From NCBI GenBank assembly GCA_963813725.1, contig CAWFAI010000001.1, positions 4,015-68,014 on the forward strand: a DNA stretch of 64,000 bases. The letters run 5' to 3'. How positions within the stretch are numbered: the stretch's first letter is position 1; each line of letters starts with the position of its first letter. Made by a program: the position numbers and the translations under genes. A model generated the notes under the pieces. That model saw only the letters and a program-made list of their open reading frames with translations, was not told the origin of the DNA and ran no database searches. Shown here in pieces: positions 1 through 6,581 of the stretch. This DNA comes from VGBV01 sp963813725. Lineage in GTDB: Bacteria > Actinomycetota > Thermoleophilia > Solirubrobacterales > 70-9.

Positions 1-110
1 GCGGCCGAGACCGAGGGCTGGGTGACCACCAGCTCCTCCGCGGCGGCCGTGACGGATCCGTGCCGCACGACGGAGATGAAGGCCGCCAGCTGGGTCACGG
101 TGACCGCCAT
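1..110 (-). CDS. LysR-family transcriptional regulator, N-terminus only
   Basis: The minus strand from an ATG at 108-110 encodes the beginning of a LysR helix-turn-helix: residues 5-24 read TQLAAFISVVRHGSVTAAAE, followed by ELVVTQPSVSA, the classic recognition-helix pattern of LysR proteins. The gene runs off the left edge after about 36 codons, so no effector domain is visible. An in-frame GTG at 114-116 is an alternative start. It is divergent from the aminotransferase beginning at 200, the usual layout for a LysR protein that controls its neighbour; that regulatory link is inference. Confidence 0.85.
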   Translation of the reverse strand, partial: MAVTVTQLAAFISVVRHGSVTAAAEELVVTQPSVSA

Positions 111-199
111 GGGCACCGGAGGATATAGATAGAGAGCTATTGATTTGCGGGTTTTCTTAGCTTGAAATCACACCCTCTCCCTGGCAGGGTGGGCGGCCC
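111..199. promoter_or_regulatory. divergent control region between LysR gene and aminotransferase
   Basis: This 89-base gap is clearly more AT-rich than its surroundings, especially 121-170. It holds an imperfect dyad ATAG-N8-CTAT at 125-140, of the general kind bound by LysR dimers. The fit to the T-N11-A rule is not exact, so the operator call is weak. No good -10/-35 pair stands out for the rightward gene. Confidence 0.35.
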
Positions 200-1342
200 G
201 TGGGAGAGGACCTGGCCCCCATCTCGCCGCCCGAGAGGCTGCTCTGCGGCCCCGGGCCCACCAACGTCGACCCGGCTGCGCTGGCCGCGATGCGCGAGCC
301 GATGCTGGGTCACCTCGACCCGAGCCTGCACGAGATCCTGGCCGAGCTGGTGTCGATGCTGCGGCGCGTCTATCGCGCCGAGGGGGCGGGCCTGGTGCTG
401 CCGCTTCAGTCCACCGGCACCGCCGGCATGGAGGCCGGGATCGCGAACCTGATCGAGCCCGGTGAGGTGGCGATCATCGGGGTCAACGGCTACTTCGGGC
501 GGCGGATCGCCGAGATCGCGCGCCGGCACGGCGCCGAGGTGGTGGAGGTGGACGCCGATTGGGGCGAGCATGTCCCCAACGAGCGCCTGCTGCAGGCGCT
601 GGAGGCCCATCCCGGCGCGCGGCTGCTCGCCGTCGTCCACGCCGAGACCTCGACCGGCAGCGAGCACCCGCTGGCCGAGTTGGGCGCCGCGATGGCCGGC
701 TCCGAGACGCTGCTGATGGCCGACTGCGTCACCAGCCTTGGAGGCGTCGAGCTCGACTTCGACGACTGGGGGATCGACTACGCCTACTCGTGCACCCAGA
801 AGTGCCTCGCCTCGCCGCCCGGGATGTCGCCGATCGCCGTCTCCGAGCGGGCGATGGAGCGCATCCGCACGCGCCGCACGCCGGTGCCGTTCTGCACGGA
901 CCTGGGCCTGCTCGAGGGCTACTGGGTCAAGCGCCCCGTGACCTACCACCACACGGCGCCCATCCTCCACATCTACGCCCTGCACGAGGTGCTGCGCGGG
1001 ACGCTCACCGAGGGCCTGGAGCGGCGCTGGGAGCGCCACGACGAAGCCGGCCGGCGCCTGCAGGGCCGCGCGACCGAGGCCGGCTTCGAGCTGCTCGCCG
1101 AGCCCCAGCACCAGCTCGCGCCGCTGACCGCGATCAGGGTCCCCGAGGGGGTCGACGGCAAGGCCGTCCAGGCCGCGCTGCTGGCGGAGGGAATCGAGGT
1201 CGGCGGCGGGTTGGGCCCCGACGCGCCCGCGATCTGGCGGGTCGGCCTGATGGGGCCGAACGCCGATGTCGAGACCGCGGACCGAGTGCTCGACGCGCTC
1301 ACCGCCGCGGTCGAGAGCCAGGGGGCCGCGGTCGCCGGCTAG
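200..1342 (+). CDS. class-V PLP aminotransferase (alanine/serine/ureidoglycine-glyoxylate type)
   Basis: A 380-residue fold-type-I aminotransferase of the AGXT family. It begins with GPGPTNVDPAALAAM (family opening GPGPxxV), has the glycine-rich PLP region QSTGTAGMEA, the HAETSTG segment, the cofactor Asp in MADCVTSLGG, and the Schiff-base lysine at about K201 in CTQKCLASPPG. The WVKRPVTYHHTAP stretch resembles PucG-type (S)-ureidoglycine-glyoxylate and serine-glyoxylate transaminases, so the amino acceptor is probably glyoxylate or pyruvate; the exact substrate cannot be read from sequence. The GTG at 200 is the first start that includes the GPGP segment. The divergent LysR gene suggests substrate-dependent control. 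Confidence 0.85.
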   Translation: MGEDLAPISPPERLLCGPGPTNVDPAALAAMREPMLGHLDPSLHEILAELVSMLRRVYRAEGAGLVLPLQSTGTAGMEAGIANLIEPGEVAIIGVNGYFGRRIAEIARRHGAEVVEVDADWGEHVPNERLLQALEAHPGARLLAVVHAETSTGSEHPLAELGAAMAGSETLLMADCVTSLGGVELDFDDWGIDYAYSCTQKCLASPPGMSPIAVSERAMERIRTRRTPVPFCTDLGLLEGYWVKRPVTYHHTAPILHIYALHEVLRGTLTEGLERRWERHDEAGRRLQGRATEAGFELLAEPQHQLAPLTAIRVPEGVDGKAVQAALLAEGIEVGGGLGPDAPAIWRVGLMGPNADVETADRVLDALTAAVESQGAAVAG

Positions 1343-1372
1343 GCGGGTCCGGTGCCGCGGGCGCTGGGGGCG

Positions 1373-1801
1373 TCAGGCCGCTGTGGACGAGGGGACCCGC
1401 GCGAGGCTGACGCGCCCGACCGTCCGCGTCCCCTCCGGGTCCGCCTCGGGCGCGATCTCGACGTCGACGACTGCGCGGGTGCGTCCCGCCCGCAGGCAGC
1501 GCGCGGTCACCCGGTGGGGCTCATCCCCTGCCAGCTTCAGCGCCTCCATGTGCAGCGAGGCGACGACCCACTCACCAGCCGGGTCGGTCCCGTCCGCCGG
1601 CGCGGCGCTCTCGGCCGCGTACCAGGCCGCGGTGTCGATGCACGTGGCGAGCGCGCCGCCGTGCAGGTAGCTGAGGTCGCCCTCGGTGACCACGGCAACC
1701 TCACCGGGCTCCAGGCGCAGGGACACGATGCCGTCCTCGGCGCTATCGAGCGTCAGCCCGACGGCGTCGTCCAGCTTCGATGCCACCTCCGGCAGGCTCA
1801 C
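1373..1801 (-). CDS. PaaI-family hotdog thioesterase
   Basis: A 142-residue single-domain hotdog protein. The signature YLHGGALATCIDTAAW at residues 45-60 matches the HGG motif of PaaI/YdiI acyl-CoA thioesterases, with the following Asp as probable catalytic acid. The C-terminal strands TARCLRAGRTRAVVDVEI fit the family. It is translationally coupled to the upstream gene: its ATG overlaps the TGA of the saccharopine-dehydrogenase-like gene (ATGA at 1798-1801), so both act from one mRNA. It probably hydrolyses a CoA thioester in lipid or aromatic metabolism; the substrate is unknown. Confidence 0.85.
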   Translation of the reverse strand: MSLPEVASKLDDAVGLTLDSAEDGIVSLRLEPGEVAVVTEGDLSYLHGGALATCIDTAAWYAAESAAPADGTDPAGEWVVASLHMEALKLAGDEPHRVTARCLRAGRTRAVVDVEIAPEADPEGTRTVGRVSLARVPSSTAA

Positions 1802-3057
1802 GACACTGAGAACCGCATCCCGGCGTGCTCGAACCGCGGCAGGCTGCCGGTGCCCAGCGCGGTCGCGGGGGTGAGGCAGCCGGACCGCTTCGGGGTGCCG
1901 TCCGCCTCGGCCAGCAGAAGACCCGCCTCCCCCAGCATCCGCCCGGTCCCGAGGTAGCCGGGATGGCCATCAGCGTCGAGGTCCACGCGCACCGTGTGGC
2001 CGCCGACCGTGAGGGCGTCCACGGTCAGGCCCCATTTCCAATCCTCCATTCCCTCCCCTTTCGGCCCGAATCCCGAGCCCGGGAGCAGCGAGCTCATCGC
2101 GTCGCCCACCCGGCGGCGGATCTGGGGGCGTGAGCGGATCGCGGCGGCCATCGCCGCCTGTGTGGCCGAGAGCGCGCCGGCGGCCGCGTAGCGCAGCGGC
2201 AGCGTCGCGGCCGGCCCGCGGATGGCGACTCCCTCGCGGTAGCGGAACGGCTGGAAGGGCCTCCCCTCCTCGGCCGCCAGCAGCGCGGCCGAGCGCTGGA
2301 TCACCGCCGGGTTGATGAAGGCGGCCGGGGACATCGGAGCGATCACCGCTCCGCCGTCGCCGCGCCGCGGCGCCAACGCGATCGGGCTGCGCACCCGCAC
2401 CAGCTCGGCCGAGGCGGCGTCGACCAGCGCCGCCGGGTCGGTCGCGGCGCCGGCGTTGTCGTCGCCCGTGATCGCGGCCATGCTCTGCAGCGTCCCGCCC
2501 GAGAGCACGTCGGAGGGGGCCGGCAGGCCCGGCGGCGCGGTCGTCACCTCCAGGTCGGCCTGCGCCAGGCCCTCGTCCCAGCGCTCCCGCGCCGTCTCGG
2601 TGGCCAGCAGCACCGCGAGGTCGGGCGGCAGCGCCTCGAAGCCGCTCACCTGCACGACCTTCACGCCGGCCTCCTTGGCGCGCTCGTCGAACTCGTCGAT
2701 CACGCGGCGCGCGAAGGGAATCTCGCCGGTGAGATCCATGTAGTGGGCGCCGCCCGCCACGCAGGCCTCGATCACCGGACGGGCGTAGAGCGTGTAGGGC
2801 CCGACCATGTTCAGCACGGTCTTGGCACGCGAGGCCATCGCCGCGAGGGAGTCGGTGTCGCCGAGGTCGGCCTCGATCAGCTCCGCGTCCTGCACCCCGG
2901 CCTCGGCCAGGATCCCGTCCAGCTTCTCGCGGTTGCGCGCCGCGGCCGCCCAGCGCGCGCCGGCGGCTTCCGCCCGCTGGGCGAGGTAGGCGGCGACCAG
3001 GCGCCCGGTGACGCCGGTGGCGCCGAAGACGACTACGTCGAGGTCGCGCTCGGGCAT
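1798..3057 (-). CDS. saccharopine-dehydrogenase-like NAD(P)-binding protein (trans-acting enoyl reductase type)
   Basis: A 419-residue protein with an N-terminal Rossmann fold: VVVFGATGVTGRLVAAYLA gives the GxTGxxG dinucleotide motif at residues 11-16, and NMVGPYTLYARPVIEAC plus HYMDLTGE are typical of actinobacterial saccharopine-dehydrogenase-like and trans-acting enoyl-reductase proteins. In mycobacteria relatives reduce lipid intermediates; here the coupled thioesterase suggests an acyl-CoA or lipid substrate, which is inference. The ATG at 3057 is supported by a TAAGGT hexamer six bases upstream (3064-3069), giving a leaderless transcript, and by the lack of a Shine-Dalgarno. Confidence 0.85.
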   Translation of the reverse strand: MPERDLDVVVFGATGVTGRLVAAYLAQRAEAAGARWAAAARNREKLDGILAEAGVQDAELIEADLGDTDSLAAMASRAKTVLNMVGPYTLYARPVIEACVAGGAHYMDLTGEIPFARRVIDEFDERAKEAGVKVVQVSGFEALPPDLAVLLATETARERWDEGLAQADLEVTTAPPGLPAPSDVLSGGTLQSMAAITGDDNAGAATDPAALVDAASAELVRVRSPIALAPRRGDGGAVIAPMSPAAFINPAVIQRSAALLAAEEGRPFQPFRYREGVAIRGPAATLPLRYAAAGALSATQAAMAAAIRSRPQIRRRVGDAMSSLLPGSGFGPKGEGMEDWKWGLTVDALTVGGHTVRVDLDADGHPGYLGTGRMLGEAGLLLAEADGTPKRSGCLTPATALGTGSLPRFEHAGMRFSVS

Positions 3058-3063
3058 GCCCGG

Positions 3064-3069
3064 ACCTTA
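3064..3069 (-). promoter_or_regulatory. -10 element of leaderless promoter (saccharopine-DH-like gene)
   Basis: Minus strand reads TAAGGT, then six bases, then the ATG at 3057. Transcription would begin at or next to the A of the start codon. Confidence 0.6.
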
Positions 3070-3073
3070 CGCG

Positions 3074-3103
3074 CCGGGGGCCGGGCTTGCGCCCGGCCCC
3101 CGG
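3074..3103 (-). terminator. GC-rich hairpin after the ferritin-like operon
   Basis: A perfect 13-bp stem (3074-3086 with 3091-3103) closed by a four-base loop lies between the stop of the ferritin-like gene (3136) and the next minus-strand gene (start 3057). It lacks a strong U-tract, like many actinobacterial terminators, and would separate the two transcription units. Confidence 0.7.
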
Positions 3104-3135
3104 CCCCTTCCTGCCGCCCGTCCCTGGGCTTACCC

Positions 3136-3774
3136 CTACTTGACGAACGGATCGACCGCGTCCAGGACCTGCTGCATGTCCAGCTCGGGGTCGAACGCCT
3201 CGGGCGCCGGCTCCTCGCCGTTCAGCAGCCGGATCGCGGCCGCGTGGCGCGCCTCGATCTGGACGATCGTGCCGGCCGTGGCCAGCAGGTCCTTCGACTG
3301 GATGGACGGGGCGGCGCCGTTGTAGGCGCTGACCCCGGTGTCCTCGAACGTCGTCGCCAGGTCCAGGAACGCGCCCTGGTTGGCGAACGCGTTGCCGAAG
3401 TCCACGGCGGGCGCCTTGGCGGGCGTGCCGCCGAGGTCGCTGACAGTGGCCGACAGGGCGGCCACGTGCTCGGCCTCGTCCTTCGCGATCAGGTCCACGA
3501 GCTCGGTGGCGTCACCGTCGAGCCCCTTCACCTGCATCTTGGCCTGGTCGTAGAACGCCGACTCCAGGTACTCCAGGGTGAGGGCGAAATTGAGGATGTC
3601 GATGTCGCCCATGTCGCCCTGCGCCAGGGCCTTGCGCACGAACGGCCCGACCATGGTCATGCCATAGACGGCGCCGACCGCGATCGCGCCCTTGGCGATG
3701 AAGGCGCTGCGGCTCATGTCGTCTTCGACCTGAACCTCGGCCAGCGCCGGATTTGCGATCTGCTGATCAATCAT
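3136..3774 (-). CDS. ferritin-like domain protein, second of a pair
   Basis: A 212-residue protein with an N-terminal hydrophobic segment (about 22-48, ending ALAQG) and a ferritin-like four-helix bundle: LNFALTLEYLESAFYDQA in helix 1, KDEAEHVAAL in helix 2 and IEARHAAAIRLL near the end supply the Glu and His positions typical of the bacterial ferritin-like DUF family. Its N-terminus reads MSRSAFIAKG, which resembles a Tat motif but lacks the second arginine. Translation is coupled to the upstream paralogue by an ATGA overlap at 3771-3774. Location is probably outside the cytoplasmic membrane. Metal binding and activity are not proven by sequence. Confidence 0.85.
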   Translation of the reverse strand: MIDQQIANPALAEVQVEDDMSRSAFIAKGAIAVGAVYGMTMVGPFVRKALAQGDMGDIDILNFALTLEYLESAFYDQAKMQVKGLDGDATELVDLIAKDEAEHVAALSATVSDLGGTPAKAPAVDFGNAFANQGAFLDLATTFEDTGVSAYNGAAPSIQSKDLLATAGTIVQIEARHAAAIRLLNGEEPAPEAFDPELDMQQVLDAVDPFVK

Positions 3775-4484
3775 GTCTGTCTCCTTTCGCTGGTCGTGGT
3801 CACGCTGACGATGAACGGCTGGACGGAGTCCAGGACCGTCTGGGCGTCGGCCGGCGCCGCGAACGGGCCGTCCGGGGTGATCGGCTTGCCCGTGAGCTGG
3901 CTCAGGGCGGCCGCGTGGCGTCCCTCGACCGAGTGGATCGAGAGGGCCGCCGCCAGAACCTGCGGGCTCTCGATCGCGGCGGCTTGGCCCAGATACGCCG
4001 CGGCGCCGAGATTCTCGACGTCCGTCGCCGTGGTCAGGACCGTCTCCGCGTCCGAGAGGTCGAACTGGGTCTTCGGCTTCGGCGCGGGCTTGCCGCCCAG
4101 CGACTTGGCCGTCGACGTCAGAGCGACGACGTGCTGGTTCTCGGAGTCGCCGAACTTCCTGATCAGGGCGAGGTCGGCGCCCTTGAACAGGCCGCTCTTC
4201 GCGACCTCGTCGTAGAAGGCCGCCTCGAGGTACTCCAGGGTCAACGCGTAGTTGACGATCCCCAGGTCGCCCTCGCCGAACTGGGCCAGGGCGTCGTCGC
4301 TCGCGGTGGTTTCGGTCGTGCTGGTCGTTCCCTCATCGTCGTCATCGCCGCAGGCTGCGACGAGGACCGAGAGGCTTGCGGTGCCGCCGGTGAGGGCCAT
4401 GAACTTGCGGCGCGATACGGGGTCCTCCAGGACCTTCCGCGCCGCGGAGCCCTCGGCGGGCGTACGTGGCTCTGCGCTGCTCAT
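3771..4484 (-). CDS. Tat-exported ferritin-like lipoprotein
   Basis: A 237-residue protein opening with a twin-arginine signal, SRRKFMALTGG at about residues 24-34, that runs into the lipobox LVAAC and an Asp-rich spacer. It should therefore be exported folded by Tat and anchored as a lipoprotein. The mature part is a ferritin-like bundle: VNYALTLEYLEAAFYDEV, GDSENQHVVAL and HSVEGRHAAAL carry the conserved Glu/His positions. I choose the ATG at 4484 because AGGAGCGGT lies just upstream; the reading frame extends further but without a better start. It is divergent from tatA-tatC, a direct genomic link to its export route, and overlaps its paralogue downstream. Confidence 0.88.
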   Translation of the reverse strand: MSSAEPRTPAEGSAARKVLEDPVSRRKFMALTGGTASLSVLVAACGDDDDEGTTSTTETTASDDALAQFGEGDLGIVNYALTLEYLEAAFYDEVAKSGLFKGADLALIRKFGDSENQHVVALTSTAKSLGGKPAPKPKTQFDLSDAETVLTTATDVENLGAAAYLGQAAAIESPQVLAAALSIHSVEGRHAAALSQLTGKPITPDGPFAAPADAQTVLDSVQPFIVSVTTTSERRQT

Positions 4485-4696
4485 ACCGCTCCTAACTGTC
4501 GATATCCGGCAGGCCCTTTTCTCCAGCTGCAACCTGCCCTGTCCCCTCCCCATTCGCACTCTCCGGACGCTCGGATCACAACAGCCGCAGATCAAGTCGG
4601 CGCGAGGGGCCGATTGATCCGGCTCGGGGGCCAGCCCGAACTACCCACATCGACCGAGGCGGTCCCGCCGCCTGAGCCACCTGAAACGGAGCGCAC

Positions 4697-4888
4697 ATGC
4701 CCAACATCGGACCACTCGAGATCGCGATCGTGCTGGTGGTCGTGCTCGTCATCTTCGGCCCCAAGCGCCTGCCCGAGCTGGGCAAGTCCATGGGCCGGGG
4801 GATCCGCGAGTTCAAGGGATCCATCGGCGGCGAGAAGAAGGAAGACGAGCCGAAGCCGAGCCTTGAAGCGGCCGATAGCGCACACTGA
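4697..4888 (+). CDS. tatA: TatA, twin-arginine translocase pore subunit
   Basis: A 63-residue protein with one N-terminal membrane helix (residues 6-21, LEIAIVLVVVLVIFGPKRLP), the FGPKRLPELG hinge diagnostic for TatA/E, an amphipathic helix GKSMGRGIREFKG and a charged tail. It forms the oligomeric pore for folded Tat substrates. The ATG has a GGAGCG Shine-Dalgarno seven bases upstream. tatC overlaps its 3' end. The divergent gene on the other side encodes a Tat lipoprotein. Confidence 0.95.
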   Translation: MPNIGPLEIAIVLVVVLVIFGPKRLPELGKSMGRGIREFKGSIGGEKKEDEPKPSLEAADSAH

Positions 4889-5615
4889 CGAGGTCACGCT
4901 CGTCGAGCACCTCGACGAGCTTCGCTCCCGGCTGATCGTCTCGCTCGCCGCCTTCGTGGTGGCGCTGGCACTCTGCTTCTGGCAGAACCACCTGCTGCTG
5001 GAGGTGGCCAACGCCCCCCTGCCCGGCGATCGCGAGCCGATCACCTTCGGCGTCGCCGAGCCGTTCACGACGACCCTCACGATCTCCGCCTACGCCGCGA
5101 TCCTGCTGACGCTGCCGGTGCTGCTCTACCAGGCCTACGCGTTCACCCTCCCAGCGCTGAAGCCGCGGGAGCGTCGCACGGTGATGCCGTTTCTACTGCT
5201 CGCACCGCTGCTGTTCGTGGCCGGCGTCGTCTTCGCGTTCTTCGTCGTGATGCCGGCGGCGACGGAGTTCCTGCTCAACTTCAACGCCGATGAGTTCAAC
5301 ATCGAGATCAGGGCGCGCGACTACTACAGCTTCTTCGCGCTCACCTCGATCGCCGTCGGGATCCTGTTTCAGATCCCGATCGGCGTGCTGGCCGTGACCA
5401 GGCTCGGCATCTTCACGCCGCAGCAGATCGCGGCCAACCGCCGCTACGCGATCCTCGTGATCGCGGTGCTGGCGATGCTCTTGCCCGGCACCGACCCGAT
5501 CACGATGGTCATCTCGATGGTGCCGCTGGTGCTGCTGTTCGAGGGCAGCCTGCTGCTGGCGCGGGTCATCGGGCCGCCGCGGGAGCCCACGGAGGTCCGC
5601 TACGTTGAGAGCTGA
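4863..5615 (+). CDS. tatC: TatC, twin-arginine signal receptor
   Basis: A polytopic membrane protein of about 250 residues. VEHLDELRSRLIVSL is the conserved cytoplasmic N-terminus that recognises twin-arginine signals, and FTLPALKPRERRTVMPF plus the Glu-containing EPFTTTL segment are also TatC hallmarks; six membrane segments follow the family pattern. The frame is open far upstream, but the only sensible start close to the conserved N-terminus is TTG at 4863, inside the end of tatA, giving a coupled tatA-tatC pair. The stop TGA at 5613-5615 overlaps the ATG of the following lipoprotein gene. Confidence 0.93.
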   Translation: MKRPIAHTDEVTLVEHLDELRSRLIVSLAAFVVALALCFWQNHLLLEVANAPLPGDREPITFGVAEPFTTTLTISAYAAILLTLPVLLYQAYAFTLPALKPRERRTVMPFLLLAPLLFVAGVVFAFFVVMPAATEFLLNFNADEFNIEIRARDYYSFFALTSIAVGILFQIPIGVLAVTRLGIFTPQQIAANRRYAILVIAVLAMLLPGTDPITMVISMVPLVLLFEGSLLLARVIGPPREPTEVRYVES

Positions 5616-5839
5616 TGAGCCGCGAGGCGTCACGACGACGGCCGCCGCGAGCCCTCGCGGCGACGGCCCTGGCCGCATCGGTGGCGCTGTCGCTCGCCGC
5701 CTGCGGTGAGAAGGAGGAGCCCGACCTCTCCACCGTGACCGCCCCGGCCGAGGCGGCGACGGTCCCCACCACCTCCGTCCCCACCCCGACCACGCCGCCG
5801 CCCACCCCCGAGGGCGGGACCGGGACCACCTCCCCCTAG
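5615..5839 (+). CDS. small lipoprotein after tatC
   Basis: A 74-residue predicted lipoprotein. A basic N-terminus (SREASRRRPPRA) is followed by a hydrophobic stretch and the lipobox LSLAAC at about residues 26-31. The mature part is a short Thr/Pro-rich, probably disordered segment. The start overlaps the tatC stop (TGATG), so it is translated with the Tat genes. No conserved domain is recognisable and its role is unknown. Confidence 0.65.
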   Translation: MSREASRRRPPRALAATALAASVALSLAACGEKEEPDLSTVTAPAEAATVPTTSVPTPTTPPPTPEGGTGTTSP

Positions 5840-5864
5840 CGGCGGGGGCGCTCGAGCGGGGCCT

Positions 5865-6050
5865 TCACCCGCTGCTTCGCCGCCCGCGCCGCTCGTAGCC
5901 GGCGCAGCGCTCCACCGGGAGCCGGGGATAGCGCGGATAGGAGGGATCGGTGCGGGAGCGCTCGCAGAGCGAGAACACCGACCCGCGGGTGTTGGGCACC
6001 AGCTGCTGGTGGCGGCAGCTGTCGCAAAGGCCGGCCGCGGGACGGCTCAC
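5865..6050 (-). CDS. small conserved cysteine-containing protein
   Basis: A 61-residue protein with four cysteines (C9, C12, C29, C44) in GLCDSCRHQQLV, FSLCERS and ERCAGYE. The spacing suggests a small metal-binding or zinc-ribbon-like unit, and the YPRYPRLPVERC segment is, from memory, common to a family of short bacterial hypothetical proteins. Its ATG overlaps the TGA of the upstream coiled-coil gene (6047-6050), so the two are co-translated. Function unknown. Confidence 0.7.
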   Translation of the reverse strand: MSRPAAGLCDSCRHQQLVPNTRGSVFSLCERSRTDPSYPRYPRLPVERCAGYERRGRRSSG

Positions 6051-6535
6051 TGCTCCTGGGCGTCCTCCGCGGCCCCCTCGGCCCCCTTAGCCGCGTCCTC
6101 GGCCTCGAGCGCGGCGCGCTCGGCGTCGGCGGCGGCCAGCTCGGCCTCGGCTGCCGCCTTTTCGATGCGCTCGGCGGTTCCCTCCAGGGACTCCGCGCCG
6201 CCGGGGGCGACTGGGTCGTCGCCGAAGATGACTCGCCGCAGACCGCCGGCGACGTACTCGCTGCCGCGCTGGGCCTTCTCGATCGGCTCGGTCAGCCTCA
6301 CCACCCTCGCGAGCAGCTCGTTCATTCGCTGGGCTTGGTCGAGGGCGCTGTCGGTCTGGCGCTGCATGGTCTCGAGCTGGCGGCGCGAGACCTCCATCAG
6401 CTCGTTCACCTCCTCCAGGCTGCGGCGCGCCGTCAGGGGCAGCTCGATCAGGGCGACGACCGCCTGCACCGGACGGGTGACCAACTCGGTCAGCACGGTT
6501 TCAGCGTAGTTGACCCGGGCGCGGGCGGCGCGCAT
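6047..6535 (-). CDS. hypothetical coiled-coil protein
   Basis: A 162-residue protein, mostly helical. An N-terminal amphipathic or hydrophobic stretch, LVTRPVQAVVALIELPLT, is followed by a heptad-like region (RQLETMQRQTDSALDQAQRM) and an Ala/Glu-rich C-terminal helix (residues about 115-160) with repeated AEDAxxGAE-like units. No catalytic motif is present. It is divergent from the ABC exporter and coupled to the small cysteine protein. A membrane-associated structural role is possible but unproven. Confidence 0.6.
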   Translation of the reverse strand: MRAARARVNYAETVLTELVTRPVQAVVALIELPLTARRSLEEVNELMEVSRRQLETMQRQTDSALDQAQRMNELLARVVRLTEPIEKAQRGSEYVAGGLRRVIFGDDPVAPGGAESLEGTAERIEKAAAEAELAAADAERAALEAEDAAKGAEGAAEDAQEQ

Positions 6536-6569
6536 TCGCGCCCGGGCCGGCGCTCATTACTTCACTTTG

Positions 6570-6575
6570 TATAGT
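6570..6575 (+). promoter_or_regulatory. -10 element of leaderless promoter (ABC exporter operon)
   Basis: TATAGT, followed by six bases and the GTG at 6582. A GAAGG directly abuts the GTG and is too close to serve as a normal ribosome-binding site. Confidence 0.6.
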
Positions 6576-6581
6576 CGAAGG

